64,000 nucleotides of DNA from Haemonchus contortus (Eukaryota > Nematoda > Chromadorea > Rhabditida > Trichostrongylidae). This document shows, piece after piece, positions 48,401 through 56,048 of the stretch. How positions within the stretch are numbered: the first letter of the stretch is position 1; every line of letters begins with the position of its first letter. The notes below the pieces were generated by a model. That model saw nothing but the letters and a program-made list of their open reading frames with translations. It had not been told where the DNA came from and searched no databases. The position numbers and the translations under genes were made by a program. The stretch is taken from contig LS997567.1 of the NCBI GenBank assembly GCA_000469685.2, positions 9,571,104 to 9,635,103 on the forward strand, in the 5' to 3' direction.

Positions 48401-50445
48401 CTGGATGACATTCCACATTCAAAACACCCATGTGTCAAAAACCTTCGCCTTAGACTTCTAGTACGGCAGTAAATACGGAGGTTCCCTTCTAGCACTCAAA
48501 GTGATGCTTCTGGAGCGTTTATACGCTTCCATGAGCTCTGACATTTCTTTAGGAATTTTATCCGCCAAAATCAGGTGCATCTTCTCGATTTGAGGATCAT
48601 TGTTACGCTCTAGGACTGCTTTAATGAGCATGGCATAATCCATATCAACTGAGAGCGTTCCAGACGAGTGAGGTGAAACCCCTTGAGTTACCTCGGAATC
48701 ACTTGAGTTATCAAGCACTTCCTCCTTCTTGTAAAGTCCGTACCATTAATTAGGTTGCCAATAACGTTGCTAATATACATCTTCCAAAAAGTAACTGCTT
48801 GCGTAAGATAAAAAACTTGAGTACTATCAAGTTACAAACAACTGCATATTTTTTAAGTACTTTAAACATTTATAGAGGATAACCACTTGTTTTTCAAAGT
48901 GATTTACATTTGGGACCAAATATCTGTAAATCTTATGGTCAATATACAACTGAATATTACTTCTTTTTTTAAGATAGGGTAATTATATTTCCCTAAAATG
49001 TACAGTTAGTTGCCACCCTAATACTTGGACGTCACGGTAACTTATAAACGTTACAGCTCTTTTGAAATTTACCATGTTTATCCGTCTGGATTGTATGCTC
49101 TTAATTCATCATCTTTTCATTTCATCCGCGTTCGTTTTAGTAAATTGTGAAACTAATAGATCAAAAATGTCATACAGGATGTGTACACATTGAATTTCCT
49201 TCACGACGAGATGACCTCGGTGTTTTACTTCATTGTCGATTATTTCTTGGCTTTGTTTCCCGTGTTTACCCTTACGACTAATTATCCAATAGTGGGAACT
49301 ACTCTTATAAATAATATACGAGTTCTGCGGGATGCGGTGTTCCCACCCGGTTCACGGTACGTCAATTATACTTTTAATCGCCCTCCATTGTTATCCATTA
49401 TGTCAACTTCCATTAAGAAATGAAGATTTTCACAAATTAATGTGTTTAGAATATCGTCAGAAGAGGAATCATTGTTAGAAGGTAATGATGATGAGCGTGA
49501 TTCTAGGCTGAGGAGGAGTACCCGTACTGACCAAGTAGGTTCTAGGACTACGTGGTTCTCCATCCGACATTGGACGACCATCCTTAGACCAATAGCGTAC
49601 GTTCCATGATGCGGAGGTTTTTGTAAGTCGTCTTGTTGGTAAGTTTTTCAAGTTTCGATGACACCTATGCGGGTGCAAAGCTTGACAAATTTAACCCGAG
49701 ATGGCCTATCAGGACCACCGTATGAATGGGGTATCACGACGCATACGCTGACTGTTTATGGATGGCTATCCATCAGGTGTTTTTGAAGCGTTTCGACTAA
49801 AAAGTTTTTAGTCGTGCCATTTAGTTTCACTGGCGACAAAAGCTTTCATCAAAGCATTTTCACCTACCCAGCAAAAATTTTGAAGCGTTTCACTTTCCCT
49901 GCATTTCAGCGCTACGATATAGTAATCCCGATACTGGTGATTGGTATTCCAACAGTGGCGAGTCTGTTAACAGAGAACGTGCTACTACTGGCAACAGTCA
50001 CGGGCTCTTATCCAGGTAAGCAAAGTTCGATTTGTTTTGGTTGCAAGGTCATACTTTTTCATATGATCTAACTGTCAAAAACGTTCATGAACAGAGAATA
50101 GCATGAATGAGGACGAGATTCCTAGAAATTAAAGAGACTTGCGCTAGAGACTAGGTACTTTTAGAATTCAAGCACCGTGTTTCACTCCGTTTCGGAGTTA
50201 AGCAATATTATATTTTCCTATTCAAATAATTCAAATATAGAATTTTAGGTGTCGCAGTGCAATTTCTGATACCATGTTTCTTAGTGATATATGCCCGGAA
50301 TTACGCAAGAAGTGTTCTCAACTCTCCCGTACCCAAAAAGCATGGAAGTCCTTTCCAATCCGTCTACTGGCCATACGCCATATTTCTCTGGGCTGTGTTC
50401 GCAATCATTATGGTTACTTTGAATATAGTGGGTGTACGATTTTAG
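20455..50445 (+). CDS. TMEM104: TMEM104-like multi-pass membrane protein (13 exons)
   Basis: Exons: 20455-20496, 20560-20681, 20737-20840, 27565-27623, 27692-27822, 27883-27962, 28197-28307, 39913-40075, 40139-40244, 49178-49356, 49450-49534, 49910-50015, 50249-50445. All have GT/AG borders and matching phases. They total 1,485 nt (494 residues plus stop), close to the ~496 of vertebrate TMEM104, a distant relative of SLC38-type amino-acid transporters with unknown substrate. Family blocks: [17 protein letters not shown] (about residues 20-36), [17 protein letters not shown] (exon 5), [14 protein letters not shown] (exon 7), [15 protein letters not shown] (exon 8), [15 protein letters not shown] (exon 10) and VTGSYPG (exon 12). 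About ten or eleven hydrophobic segments are visible. Exon 6 encodes a lumenal-type loop with an N-x-S/T site (INTSS) and a cysteine. The start ATG in exon 1 gives the short hydrophilic N-terminus expected. Introns 3, 7 and 9 (6.7, 11.6 and 8.9 kb) are packed with transposons. Confidence 0.94.
20841..22484. other. First part of TMEM104 intron 3, no feature recognised
   Basis: AT-rich, single-copy-looking intron sequence. I see no repeat ends or exons before the foldback that begins near 22490. Confidence 0.5.
22618..22856. repeat. Palindromic short repeat, family P, copy 3
   Basis: The best-preserved member: CAAGTCATGCGTCCGAGGAT at the left and its near-exact complement at the right, about 105-bp arms around a short AT-rich loop. 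It shares arm sequence with the copies at 15198 and 19425. Confidence 0.75.
23018..23664. mobile_element. piggyBac-like MITE 2 (TTAA-bounded)
   Basis: 647 bp with ends TTAACCCATTGACGACC and complement (one mismatch), bounded by TTAA. A perfect 20-bp palindrome centred on GTATAC lies at 23081-23100 with an imperfect copy at about 23036-23055. Size and ends match MITE 1, but the subterminal palindrome sequence is different. Confidence 0.8.
24540..26545 (-). mobile_element. Penelope-like retroelement, decayed
   Basis: Minus-strand reading gives reverse-transcriptase blocks of Penelope-like elements in changing frames. [21 protein letters not shown] region (about 26525-26465) is followed by [12 protein letters not shown] (about 26360) and a degenerate YxDD-like box ([20 protein letters not shown], about 26060-26010). 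[12 protein letters not shown] follows. Several stops and shifts interrupt it. The 3' half (about 25500-24540), where a GIY-YIG endonuclease would lie, is open in pieces but I cannot confirm that domain. The element is in intron 3 of TMEM104, antisense to it. Confidence 0.65.
26487..26602. repeat. Short inverted duplication at the 5' edge of the Penelope-like element
   Basis: About 50 bases at 26487-26535 recur inverted at 26552-26602: GGTCTCGTTTT faces AAAAGACGAGACC, and CCGTCGGCTGGTCC faces GGACCAGCAGACGG. This places an inverted copy of reverse-transcriptase sequence at the truncated 5' end. Confidence 0.75.
26643..27318. mobile_element. TIR MITE family M, copy 1
   Basis: 676 bp with ends TTAAAGGTACTGTTCAC and complement TATCGTGAACGGTGCCTTTA. 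Three more copies occur at 38878, 40312 and 47002 with ends TTAAAGGCACRGTTCACGAT. The shared interior includes CGCCGAGTTATGAGGCGATG-like and CTTCCACTATGCCCTAAGCG motifs. It has no coding capacity. The TTAA at each edge may be target duplication or part of the TIR. Confidence 0.75.
28308..29394. other. First part of TMEM104 intron 7, no gene recognised
   Basis: Intronic sequence with one short direct duplication (CCAATATCGAGTAGAACAC at about 28638 and 28677) and a CACACAC-rich patch around 28890-28930. Nothing else is supported. Confidence 0.45.
30413..31240. repeat. (TGTA)n microsatellite, about 820 bp
   Basis: About 200 tandem copies of TGTA, nearly pure, with a 1-base slip at 30731 and variants after 31104. 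GCAAA stands at both edges: the host RTE reads ATTCGCAAAGCC where copy 2 has no repeat. All long 'MYVC' and 'HTYI' frames here are microsatellite translations. Confidence 0.97.
32470..32960 (-). mobile_element. CR1-like LINE fragment (RT C-terminus)
   Basis: The minus-strand frame 32958-32542 contains [20 protein letters not shown], which resembles the VWxPYxxKDIxxLEKVQRxFT box after the reverse-transcriptase core of CR1-type LINEs, then decays. It interrupts RTE copy 1. Confidence 0.6.
33206..34157. other. Intron 7 sequence, no feature recognised
   Basis: No repeat boundary or exon is supported here. The minus-strand frame at 33561-33869 is open but I recognise nothing in it. Confidence 0.35.
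34464..35457 (+). pseudogene. Tc1-family transposase, spliced, inactivated
   Basis: Starts [20 protein letters not shown]. It has a helix-turn-helix region ([18 protein letters not shown]), then [15 protein letters not shown] with the first catalytic Asp, FQQDNASIH with the second, and [14 protein letters not shown] 52-bp GT-AG intron (34854-34905) lies between WAK and VAFSDEK. Defects: an in-frame stop shortly after the start region (GLSK-stop), further stops and shifts, and alanine in place of the catalytic Glu in the PIEN motif. Confidence 0.85.
35470..38850 (+). mobile_element. RTE-clade LINE copy 2, nearly full length
   Basis: Single-ORF RTE-type element: a ~500-bp 5' region, then endonuclease, reverse transcriptase and C-terminal segments in order. 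The 3' end carries short GACAGGTGACAGGCGACAG repeats. It is inserted in the 3' part of a Tc1-like transposon inside TMEM104 intron 7, sense to the gene. It is the best-preserved of three copies in the window. Confidence 0.9.
35968..38830 (+). pseudogene. RTE endonuclease/reverse transcriptase, four visible lesions
   Basis: The APE-type endonuclease shows [42 protein letters not shown] and SDHRLLRV. The reverse transcriptase shows [53 protein letters not shown] and the catalytic [11 protein letters not shown]. The tail has [10 protein letters not shown] and TPGRPPTRW. Lesions: a frameshift near 36070-36110; TAG for the expected TGG at 37725-37727; a 34-bp tandem duplication (38033-38066 and 38067-38100) that shifts the frame; and a further shift before 38189. 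The longest intact piece is 36189-37727 (512 codons). This protein would drive target-primed reverse transcription if intact. Confidence 0.92.
38878..39542. mobile_element. TIR MITE family M, copy 2
   Basis: 665 bp with ends TTAAAGGCACAGTTAACGAT and complement ATCGTGAACCGTGCCTTTAA. It lies immediately 3' of RTE copy 2 and within the same Tc1-like element. Confidence 0.78.
40312..40831. mobile_element. TIR MITE family M, copy 3
   Basis: About 520 bp, ends TAAAAGACACGGTTCGCGAT and complement of TTTGGGTAATCC-type sequence ending GTGCCTTTG. It starts 67 bp after the donor of TMEM104 exon 9 and forms the outer end of the left arm of the large inverted duplication. Confidence 0.7.
40860..41109. 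mobile_element. piggyBac-like MITE 3 (TTAA-bounded)
   Basis: 250 bp with ends TTAACCCTTTGACGGCAATG and complement CATTGTAGTCAAAGGGTTAA. It contains a perfect 16-bp palindrome centred on CCGG (41016-41031) and an imperfect relative at 40878-40899. The inverted copy of this region near 46964-46980 lacks it and reads TTAG at the site, giving a near-empty target. Confidence 0.85.
42118..43190. other. Intron 9 sequence, no feature recognised
   Basis: No exon, LINE motif or repeat end is supported here. One local inverted pair (GCTGCTACAGATCGCTACCG near 43110 and CGGTAGCAGCTAC near 43147) could be a hairpin. Confidence 0.35.
43190..44460 (-). mobile_element. CR1-like LINE fragment, RT region
   Basis: Minus-strand frames read [17 protein letters not shown] (about 44330-44260), like the KSVDVVYxDFSKAFD box of CR1 reverse transcriptases. 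After a gap comes [18 protein letters not shown] (about 43630), like the VWNPxxxKDIxxLE box, then a decayed C-terminal region to about 43200. Multiple shifts. Confidence 0.6.
44482..45750 (+). mobile_element. Helitron-like segment, 3' end not found
   Basis: A|TCCTTACTATATATAAAGCG closely matches the 5' terminus of the Helitron at 54521-56071 and is followed by a simple repeat (TGTC)n and then a minisatellite, the same layout. I could not find a hairpin plus CTRR 3' end, so the right border is a guess. Confidence 0.5.
44940..45745. repeat. Minisatellite, about 6 units of ~128 bp
   Basis: Tandem units carry TAACTCTATTCAGAAACGTT, GGTCAAATCCCGAAAGTGGG and GGCACCAAAGTGGGCGGGGC. Successive TAACTCT starts at about 45106, 45233, 45361 and 45493 give the period. 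Confidence 0.88.
46058..47669. repeat. Right arm of the ~1.6-kb inverted duplication
   Basis: Complement of 40312-42045 with high similarity by eye. It lacks the piggyBac-like MITE and carries MITE M copy 4 as its outer end. Confidence 0.8.
47002..47669. mobile_element. TIR MITE family M, copy 4
   Basis: About 668 bp with ends TCAAAGGCACAGTCCACGAT and complement ATCGTGAACCGTGCCTTTAA. Its right edge interrupts the CR1-like endonuclease frame that continues from 47670. Confidence 0.75.
47670..48200 (-). mobile_element. CR1-like LINE fragment, endonuclease region
   Basis: The minus strand encodes [19 protein letters not shown] (about 48070-48010), like the NARSxxNK start of CR1 endonucleases. 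[18 protein letters not shown] and [12 protein letters not shown] (about 47870-47720) follow, typical of APE-type endonucleases of CR1/jockey LINEs. Frames shift and the rest is cut off by MITE M copy 4. Confidence 0.72.
48458..48718 (-). other. Open frame upstream of the CR1-like endonuclease
   Basis: An 86-codon minus-strand frame (starts [20 protein letters not shown]) lies on the 5' side of the CR1-like fragment. It could be a piece of that element's first ORF; no motif confirms this. Confidence 0.3.
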
Positions 50446-50779
50446 TCTGATTTTTACCTTGTCTTCACATTCGCATTCCATTCGTGTAGTGGATGGGCAG
50501 CGCTGTTACGTGACTGCTTTTCATAGTTGAGGAAGCTTTAGAGCACACCCATCATCTCTTACGCCTCCAATTCCGGTGCGATTTTTTTATTTCTCTCGAT
50601 TACGATACCCGAATGTTGTTTCCCTAGTGAGAAGCAGTCTCGGTTGGCTCTGTTTTTACCAAGTACATATCTTGTTTAAGGTTCTTCCACATATTTTCAG
50701 TATACAACCCCCAATTATAAACAGAGAGATTTACTTCATAAGGATTTTCACTCTGTGATACTCGTAAAGTCATGAATCT

Positions 50780-50785
50780 AATAAA
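50780..50785 (+). terminator. Candidate polyadenylation signal of TMEM104
   Basis: AATAAA 335 bases after the stop codon. A second AATAAA at 50874-50879 is just before the convergent TIMM29 stop, so the two 3' ends may overlap. Confidence 0.4.
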
Positions 50786-51429
50786 TACTTTTCACTTGTT
50801 TGTACCAACTTGAAAATATGCAACGTCTCTAACGAATCTTTACAACAACTAATTCCTAGTAATAGCAAGGAACAATAAACTGTCACTCAATCTGAGAGCT
50901 TCGAGAGTTCCTCGTGATCCACATCATAGTCATTAAGTTTCTGGTCTAACCACCTCCATCTGCCGAGGAACCCAACATCATGAACGTTGTTGAAAAGTTC
51001 GATCACTGTCCAGTCTTCGAGGTTTGGGTATTCGGATTCATATTTCCTTACCTAAAGTAAGAAATAGTGATAAATCGAGTTTTCCGCATGGATGTCTGTA
51101 CCAGTTCAATTTCTGTGTAGGCAACGTTCTTCCAGATTACTTTTCATTTGAGAGAAAAGGATGTCTCAATACTCATGAAAACTATCTTCCTTCGTATAGT
51201 TGACAATCCGGTGCTCTTTAGTGGCTCAACATGTCCATATTATTTCAATGATAGAACACCACTGTTCAAATAGCGGTGACACTTTGAGATCGGTACGATT
51301 TCTCATGGTGCTAGTTTCGGTGCATGATCGAGTGGATGCATCCTTTTATTTGAACGCTTTTTCACCCAAAAGGGAATCGGTACCGTGTAGGAAACAAGCG
51401 TTGTTGCATTAAAAGTAGGTTCTGCTCCT

Positions 51430-51935
51430 TATAGTGTTAGGGTTGACCCGCCGTCTGCACTTCCCTAAGTTTGGAAGCCCTGGTCCAATGAGTTATTGAT
51501 TCCCAGCGGAACACACATACACCATCACAGTCCTGCTCCTTTTATTCCAACATGACTGCGTGTTCACCCAAACTGAGCTTATTTAAGGCATGGTCTGCCC
51601 CTTTAATCACCCTACGCCTCCGCGGGCTGCATCCAGTTCAGTTATTCTCTACTACCTGTCATCGGTGTGATAAATGTGCCATTCTGCTGTGGGTGGAGTC
51701 CCGTCATGCCACTTCAAACTGCCAGCTTCTTAGCAAACGGGACTTACGAGTTTCCCCTAAAACTCAGATTTTCGCACAAACTCCGCTCAAGTGGGCTGAG
51801 TAGGTCAAACCACCTCTCATTCACACACTGCCTCCTCTATTCCTAGCAAATTTGAATGTCCAAACTACCAATTTTTGCAAGTTCCCGCCCCGTGGGCGGA
51901 GTCGCACCCTGCCACATACCCTTGGTGGGGAACGG
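51430..51935. repeat. Diverged minisatellite units in TIMM29 intron 3
   Basis: Degenerate copies of the unit seen in the Helitron at 54521 (CCTCCTCTATTCCTAGCAAATTTG and GGGCGGAGTCGCACCCTGCC type motifs), probably a Helitron relic. A single further unit lies at about 52926-53000. Confidence 0.55.
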
Positions 51936-52925
51936 GAATAAATTTTCGATCGCGCCTAATCAAGCTCTCCTCACTCTTAGGCGCGAAGTGACCTTAATTA
52001 GGTGCGAAGACTCCGCGGTAATTACGCTGAACGCACTCGCTACTAATCGAGTTAAAACTTGCCATTCAAGCATGACAATGACAATTTAATAAAATGGAGA
52101 TTCTATTAAAAAAAAGAAAAAGTTCCAATATCTATTTCAACGGTTTTGGGAGTTTGATTCACACGCATAATAAATGAATCCAATATATTTTGTGGGTAAA
52201 GTTTGTGTAATATGGGGGAAAACGGTTCAATTCAACAGTAATATGAATCTATAAGTAAAAAAAAAACTTATATAGTTTTGTTTGTTACGAATCTGGACAT
52301 CTTTATACAAATTTCTTCTATTTCCTGGATACTTGCTCTATGCTGTTGAAGTTCATCAAACTTAGGAAAATATAAAATATTACATACGGTCGAAATAGGA
52401 GGAAACTTTTCGAAATATCTCACCTTTCCATTTCCTCGTAGATCTTTTCTTTCTTCTGCTGGTAATTCCTTTGCAAAGTTCTGGCTCCTTCTGGATTCCA
52501 GCATGGTGAACCGTATGGCGTTCAATGACCTATCAATGAAGAGTAGTCCCAATATTAAACAACTCTAGAAAACTGCATCGCTTCTGTAAAGGTTTGATAT
52601 CGCAAATAAGCGAAAATACCGAAAAAGAAGTGAACTAAACTGTTTTACCCATTTCCAGGAATTTGAAATGAAACCTATTGAACTTATTTACTATGCGTGT
52701 AAATAGAGCTTTCAAAACCGTTGAGATTGATAGTGGAATTTTTTAAAGAAACTCATTTTTTTTTAGAGAGAAACTCCATTTTTTCACTGTCATTATCCTC
52801 TTTACTTGACAAGTTTTAACTCGATTAGTAGCGAAGTGCGGGCAGCATAATTATAGCGTGGTCTTCGCACTTGCAAGCTTGATTAGGTGCGATCGAAAAC
52901 TTATTCGCACACCCTCATTGGTGTT
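51936..52925. mobile_element. Foldback structure with ~160-bp arms around two exon-like segments
   Basis: The left arm, about 51936-52095, contains CTACTAATCGAGTTAAAACT and TTTTCGATCGC. The right arm, about 52770-52925, is its complement. The interior (52096-52769) holds the candidate exons at 52268-52529. Element borders and target duplication are not clear. Confidence 0.6.
52268..52529 (-). CDS. Two candidate terminal exons of an unrecognised gene
   Basis: Exon a (52424-52529) follows TTGATAG, ends before GTGAGA, and reads SLNAIRFTMLESRRSQNFAK then ELPAEERKDLRGNGK. Exon b (52268-52360) follows TTTTCCTAAG and reads FDELQQHRASIQEIEEICIK and ten more residues to a stop. The 63-bp intron joins them in phase 0. 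The composition (charged, helical) is protein-like. They lie inside TIMM29 intron 3 on the same strand but do not fit the TIMM29 phase: TIMM29 exon 3 joins exon 4 directly and matches the family. They may be an alternative 3' end, a nested gene or a captured fragment. No 5' exon found. Confidence 0.42.
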
Positions 52926-53112
52926 CCCATCCTGCCGCCTGTACTCCTACCAAATTTAAATGCTCTAGGTTCAGGGGAACAGGAGCTATAACTCCCGCGA
53001 CGTCTTTAGCCATGAAAACAACTTTCGCAAAGGGTGAAGATAAGTGAGGAGCAAAAAACTCACAGAACTGTCATTGAGAGACCGCACAAGTAACGAGGAA
53101 AACCAAAAATTG

Positions 53113-54396
53113 TACAGGGTGGCGAAAAATTACGTGCGCGCGAGTTTGGGAGCGATCACGTGACTACTTTGAACATCCAAGCCGGCTTTAACGCATCAGG
53201 TGCTTTCTTTACACCTTCTATAATCAGCCTGTGAAGAGGAAGTTGTTCTGAAGACCATGGTGCAGGTCTGCACAAGCTGCGAGGAGATTGCGCGCCTAGC
53301 CAGCGGCGGGATGAAGAACACTGCAATTGCGTCGAAGCTCAGAATTTCTTTGAGAACAGTTCAAAAGATTGTGAAGCAATGGAAGGCGGGAGGACACGTC
53401 CTAACCAAGCCGGGAAGAGGGAGGAAGCGGACTGTCAACACAAGGAGGATGCGTAGTATTATCAAGAAGAGGATTGACCGTAAGGATGATCGGAGCCTGA
53501 ACAAAATGGCAGAACAGCTCAAAATCTCCAGAAAACCAATTCAAATGATAGTGAAAAATGAGCTTGGGCTTCGAAGTTATCGCTTACTAAATGAGCATGC
53601 TCTTACCGAAAAAGCAAAGCAAAGTCGAAAAGAAAAATGCAAAAATCTGCTGGAGTTTTTCGAGGTGCGCCGCTTAGAAGACGTTCTTTGGTCTGACGAA
53701 AAAGTTTTCACCGTGAAAGTGGCTAAAAACCCTCAGAATCACCGCCAACTCCTTAGTCCAGCTCTCAAGAACACCCGCAAGAGAAAAGTTGCCACAAGGA
53801 GTTTGTTCGCCAAAAGTTTGAGTGTTTGGGGTGGTATCAGTGCATCAGGCAAGACTCCGTCGATTTTCGTAGAAAAAAATGTGAAAATCGATGCGAAGTT
53901 CTACCAAAAGAAATTCTTGAAAAAACTTAGCTATCCTGGAAGCAAAATCACCCAACTTCATCTTTCAGCAGGACTGGGCTCCGGCCCATGCGGCGAGATC
54001 CACCATTCACTTCCTCGAGACCAAAATTGGCAACTTCCTGACAAAGGATCTGTGGCCTTCTAATAGCCCAGATTTGAATCCTTTGGACTTTGCTGTTTGG
54101 GGTTATATGGAAGGGGAACTAAGGAATAGGAACGTGAGAAGTTTGGTGGCTTTGCGAAAGGAAGTCTGCAAATCTGGGACAGTTTGGGCCTCGGCTACCT
54201 TCGGCGCACCGTCGACTCGGTGAAAGGGCGAATCGAAGCCTGTATCGAAGCAGAAGGCGGGCAATTTGGAAATTTGTTGTGATTATGTAACGTCATTGTT
54301 TGTTGTTTTATGAAAATACTTTTCATTCCATGTTGGTAAACGAATAGTAAAGTTCGAGCGTTTTTTATGGCGCACGTAATTTTTCGCCACCCTGTA
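53113..54396. mobile_element. mariner-type (DD37D) transposon inside TIMM29 exon 3
   Basis: The ends are TACAGGGTGGCGAAAAATTA and complement, with TA at both edges (53113-53114 and 54395-54396). It encodes one transposase on the + strand, opposite to TIMM29. TIMM29 coding sequence resumes exactly at the TA on each side. Confidence 0.92.
53257..54282 (+). pseudogene. DD37D mariner transposase, at least two frameshifts
   Basis: N-terminal helix-turn-helix at about residues 18-45 (MKNTAIASKLRISLRTVQKI), then KPGRGRKR, and a second helical DNA-binding region. The first catalytic Asp is in LWSDEKVF (residue 147), then VWGGISASGKTP. After a frameshift near 53955 come FQQDWAPAHAA with the second Asp and SPDLNPLDFAVWG with the third. 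I count 37 residues between the second and third, so DD37D. A second shift near 54180 precedes the C-terminus ending GGQFGNLL. The first open piece runs 53257-54063. The full length would be about 340 residues, normal for the family. Confidence 0.9.
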
Positions 54397-54919
54397 GTAA
54401 TGTAGGCGATGTTGACTCAAAAGTAACGATCGCTCAGCTAACTCGGTGTCTGTAGCAGTATTTAGTATATAGACGTAAACGCCAACTAATCTTCGAAAAG
54501 ACCACTTGCCTGATTCTTTACCAGTCGGGCCGCCCGGCTAACGCCGGGCTTCCCTCCTTCTTATGGGTTCGCCCGGCTACGCCGGGCGCTCCTTCCTGTG
54601 AGAAATTTGCTATGCGTAAATAACACTTCGGATTCTCCTTTTTCTTTGAAAGCTCTTCACCCTCAGTATTAGCTCCGAATTGGGAGAATTTTTTCTGTAA
54701 GCTATCTTCGCTGTATCCGAGTAGAACATCGTGTAATATCACAAAGGCGATTAGTCAGAGAAAAAAGAGTATAAAGAGGCTTTATCGCGGCTGAGGCTAT
54801 CATGTTAGCTACCATCAATGTTCCCAGCCAACTCCTTGTGCTTTCAAGTTTCAACGGTCTGGGTCCGAAATAACAGTATTTGTCACGCGAGTCCTTTGGG
54901 GCAGAGTTTAGTCTTGCAA

Positions 54920-55680
54920 CCTATCATCAGTATTCCTATCCTGCCTCCTGTATTCCTACCAAGTTTGGTCGCTCTAGGTCCATTTAGACATTCCTCTGCA
55001 AGCCCCGCCCCCTGGAGGAGATGTAATTTTCCGATCAAACCCCGCCCCTTGTGGACGGAGTCCGGTCCTGCCACCCGCCATGAGTGTTCCCACCCTGCCG
55101 CCTGTACTCCTACCAAATTTGAACGCTCTAGGTCCAGGTTTATGTTTTCACACAAACTCCGCCCCTTGTGGGCGGAGTCCGGTCCAGTCGCCCGATATAA
55201 GTGTTCCCATCCTGCCGCCTGTGCTCGTGCCAAATTTGAACTTTCTAGGTCCACAGGGACAGGAGTTATGAATTTCTGCCCAAACCCCGCCCATTGTCAA
55301 CCGTGCCACCCATTATAAGCGTTCCCATCCTATCTTGGGTATTCCTACCAAATTTGAACGCTCCAGGTCCACGGGACTGCAGTTATGATTTTCCACACAA
55401 ACACCCCCCCCCCCTGAAGGCGGAGTCACGCCCCGCCACCCAACGTTAGTGTTCTCGTACTGCCGCCTGTACTCCTACCAAGTTTGAGCGCATTTGGTCC
55501 ACGGGGACAGAACTTATGACTTCCCGCTCAAACATTTCTTTCGCACAAATCCCGCCCCCTGTGAGCGGAGTCTCGCTCCGCCACCCACCATTAGTGTTCC
55601 TATCCTGCCGCCTGTACTCCTACCAAATTCGAACACTCTAGGTCGGCGGGAACCGGAGTTATGAATTTCCGGTCAAACAC
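54920..55680. repeat. Minisatellite inside the Helitron, about 6 units of 115-155 bp
   Basis: Units carry GTTCCCATCCTGCCGCCTGT and ACTCCTACCAAATTTGAACG, then a CCCCGCCC...GGCGGAGTC block. Unit starts lie near 54930, 55086, 55202, 55320, 55450 and 55597. Confidence 0.85.
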
Positions 55681-56048
55681 ACAACTACACACACACACAC
55701 ACAACTACACACACACACATACACACATACACACACACATACACACACATACACACACATGCACACACATACACACACATACACACATACACACACATAC
55801 ACACACATACACACACATGCACAGACATACACACACATACACACATACACACACATACACACATACACACACATACACACATACACACATACACACACAT
55901 ACACACACATACACACATACACACATACACACACACATACACACACACACATACACACACATACACACATACACACACATACAAACATACACACATACAC
56001 ACACATACACACATATACACATACACACATACATATACACACACACAC
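55678..56048. repeat. (CA)n/(ACACAT)n microsatellite
   Basis: About 370 bp of ACACAC and ACATAC units next to the Helitron 5' end. The long histidine/threonine or cysteine/valine frames here are artefacts of the repeat. Confidence 0.95.

Noticed and set aside
49357..49909. Direct joining of TMEM104 exon 10 to the exon at 49910
   Set aside because: The phase gives an immediate stop; inserting the 85-bp exon at 49450-49534 restores the frame.
52424..52529. Use of this segment as TIMM29 exon 4
   Set aside because: It would need two extra bases of phase, and TIMM29 exon 3 joins 51051-50887 directly in phase 0 with family similarity across the join.
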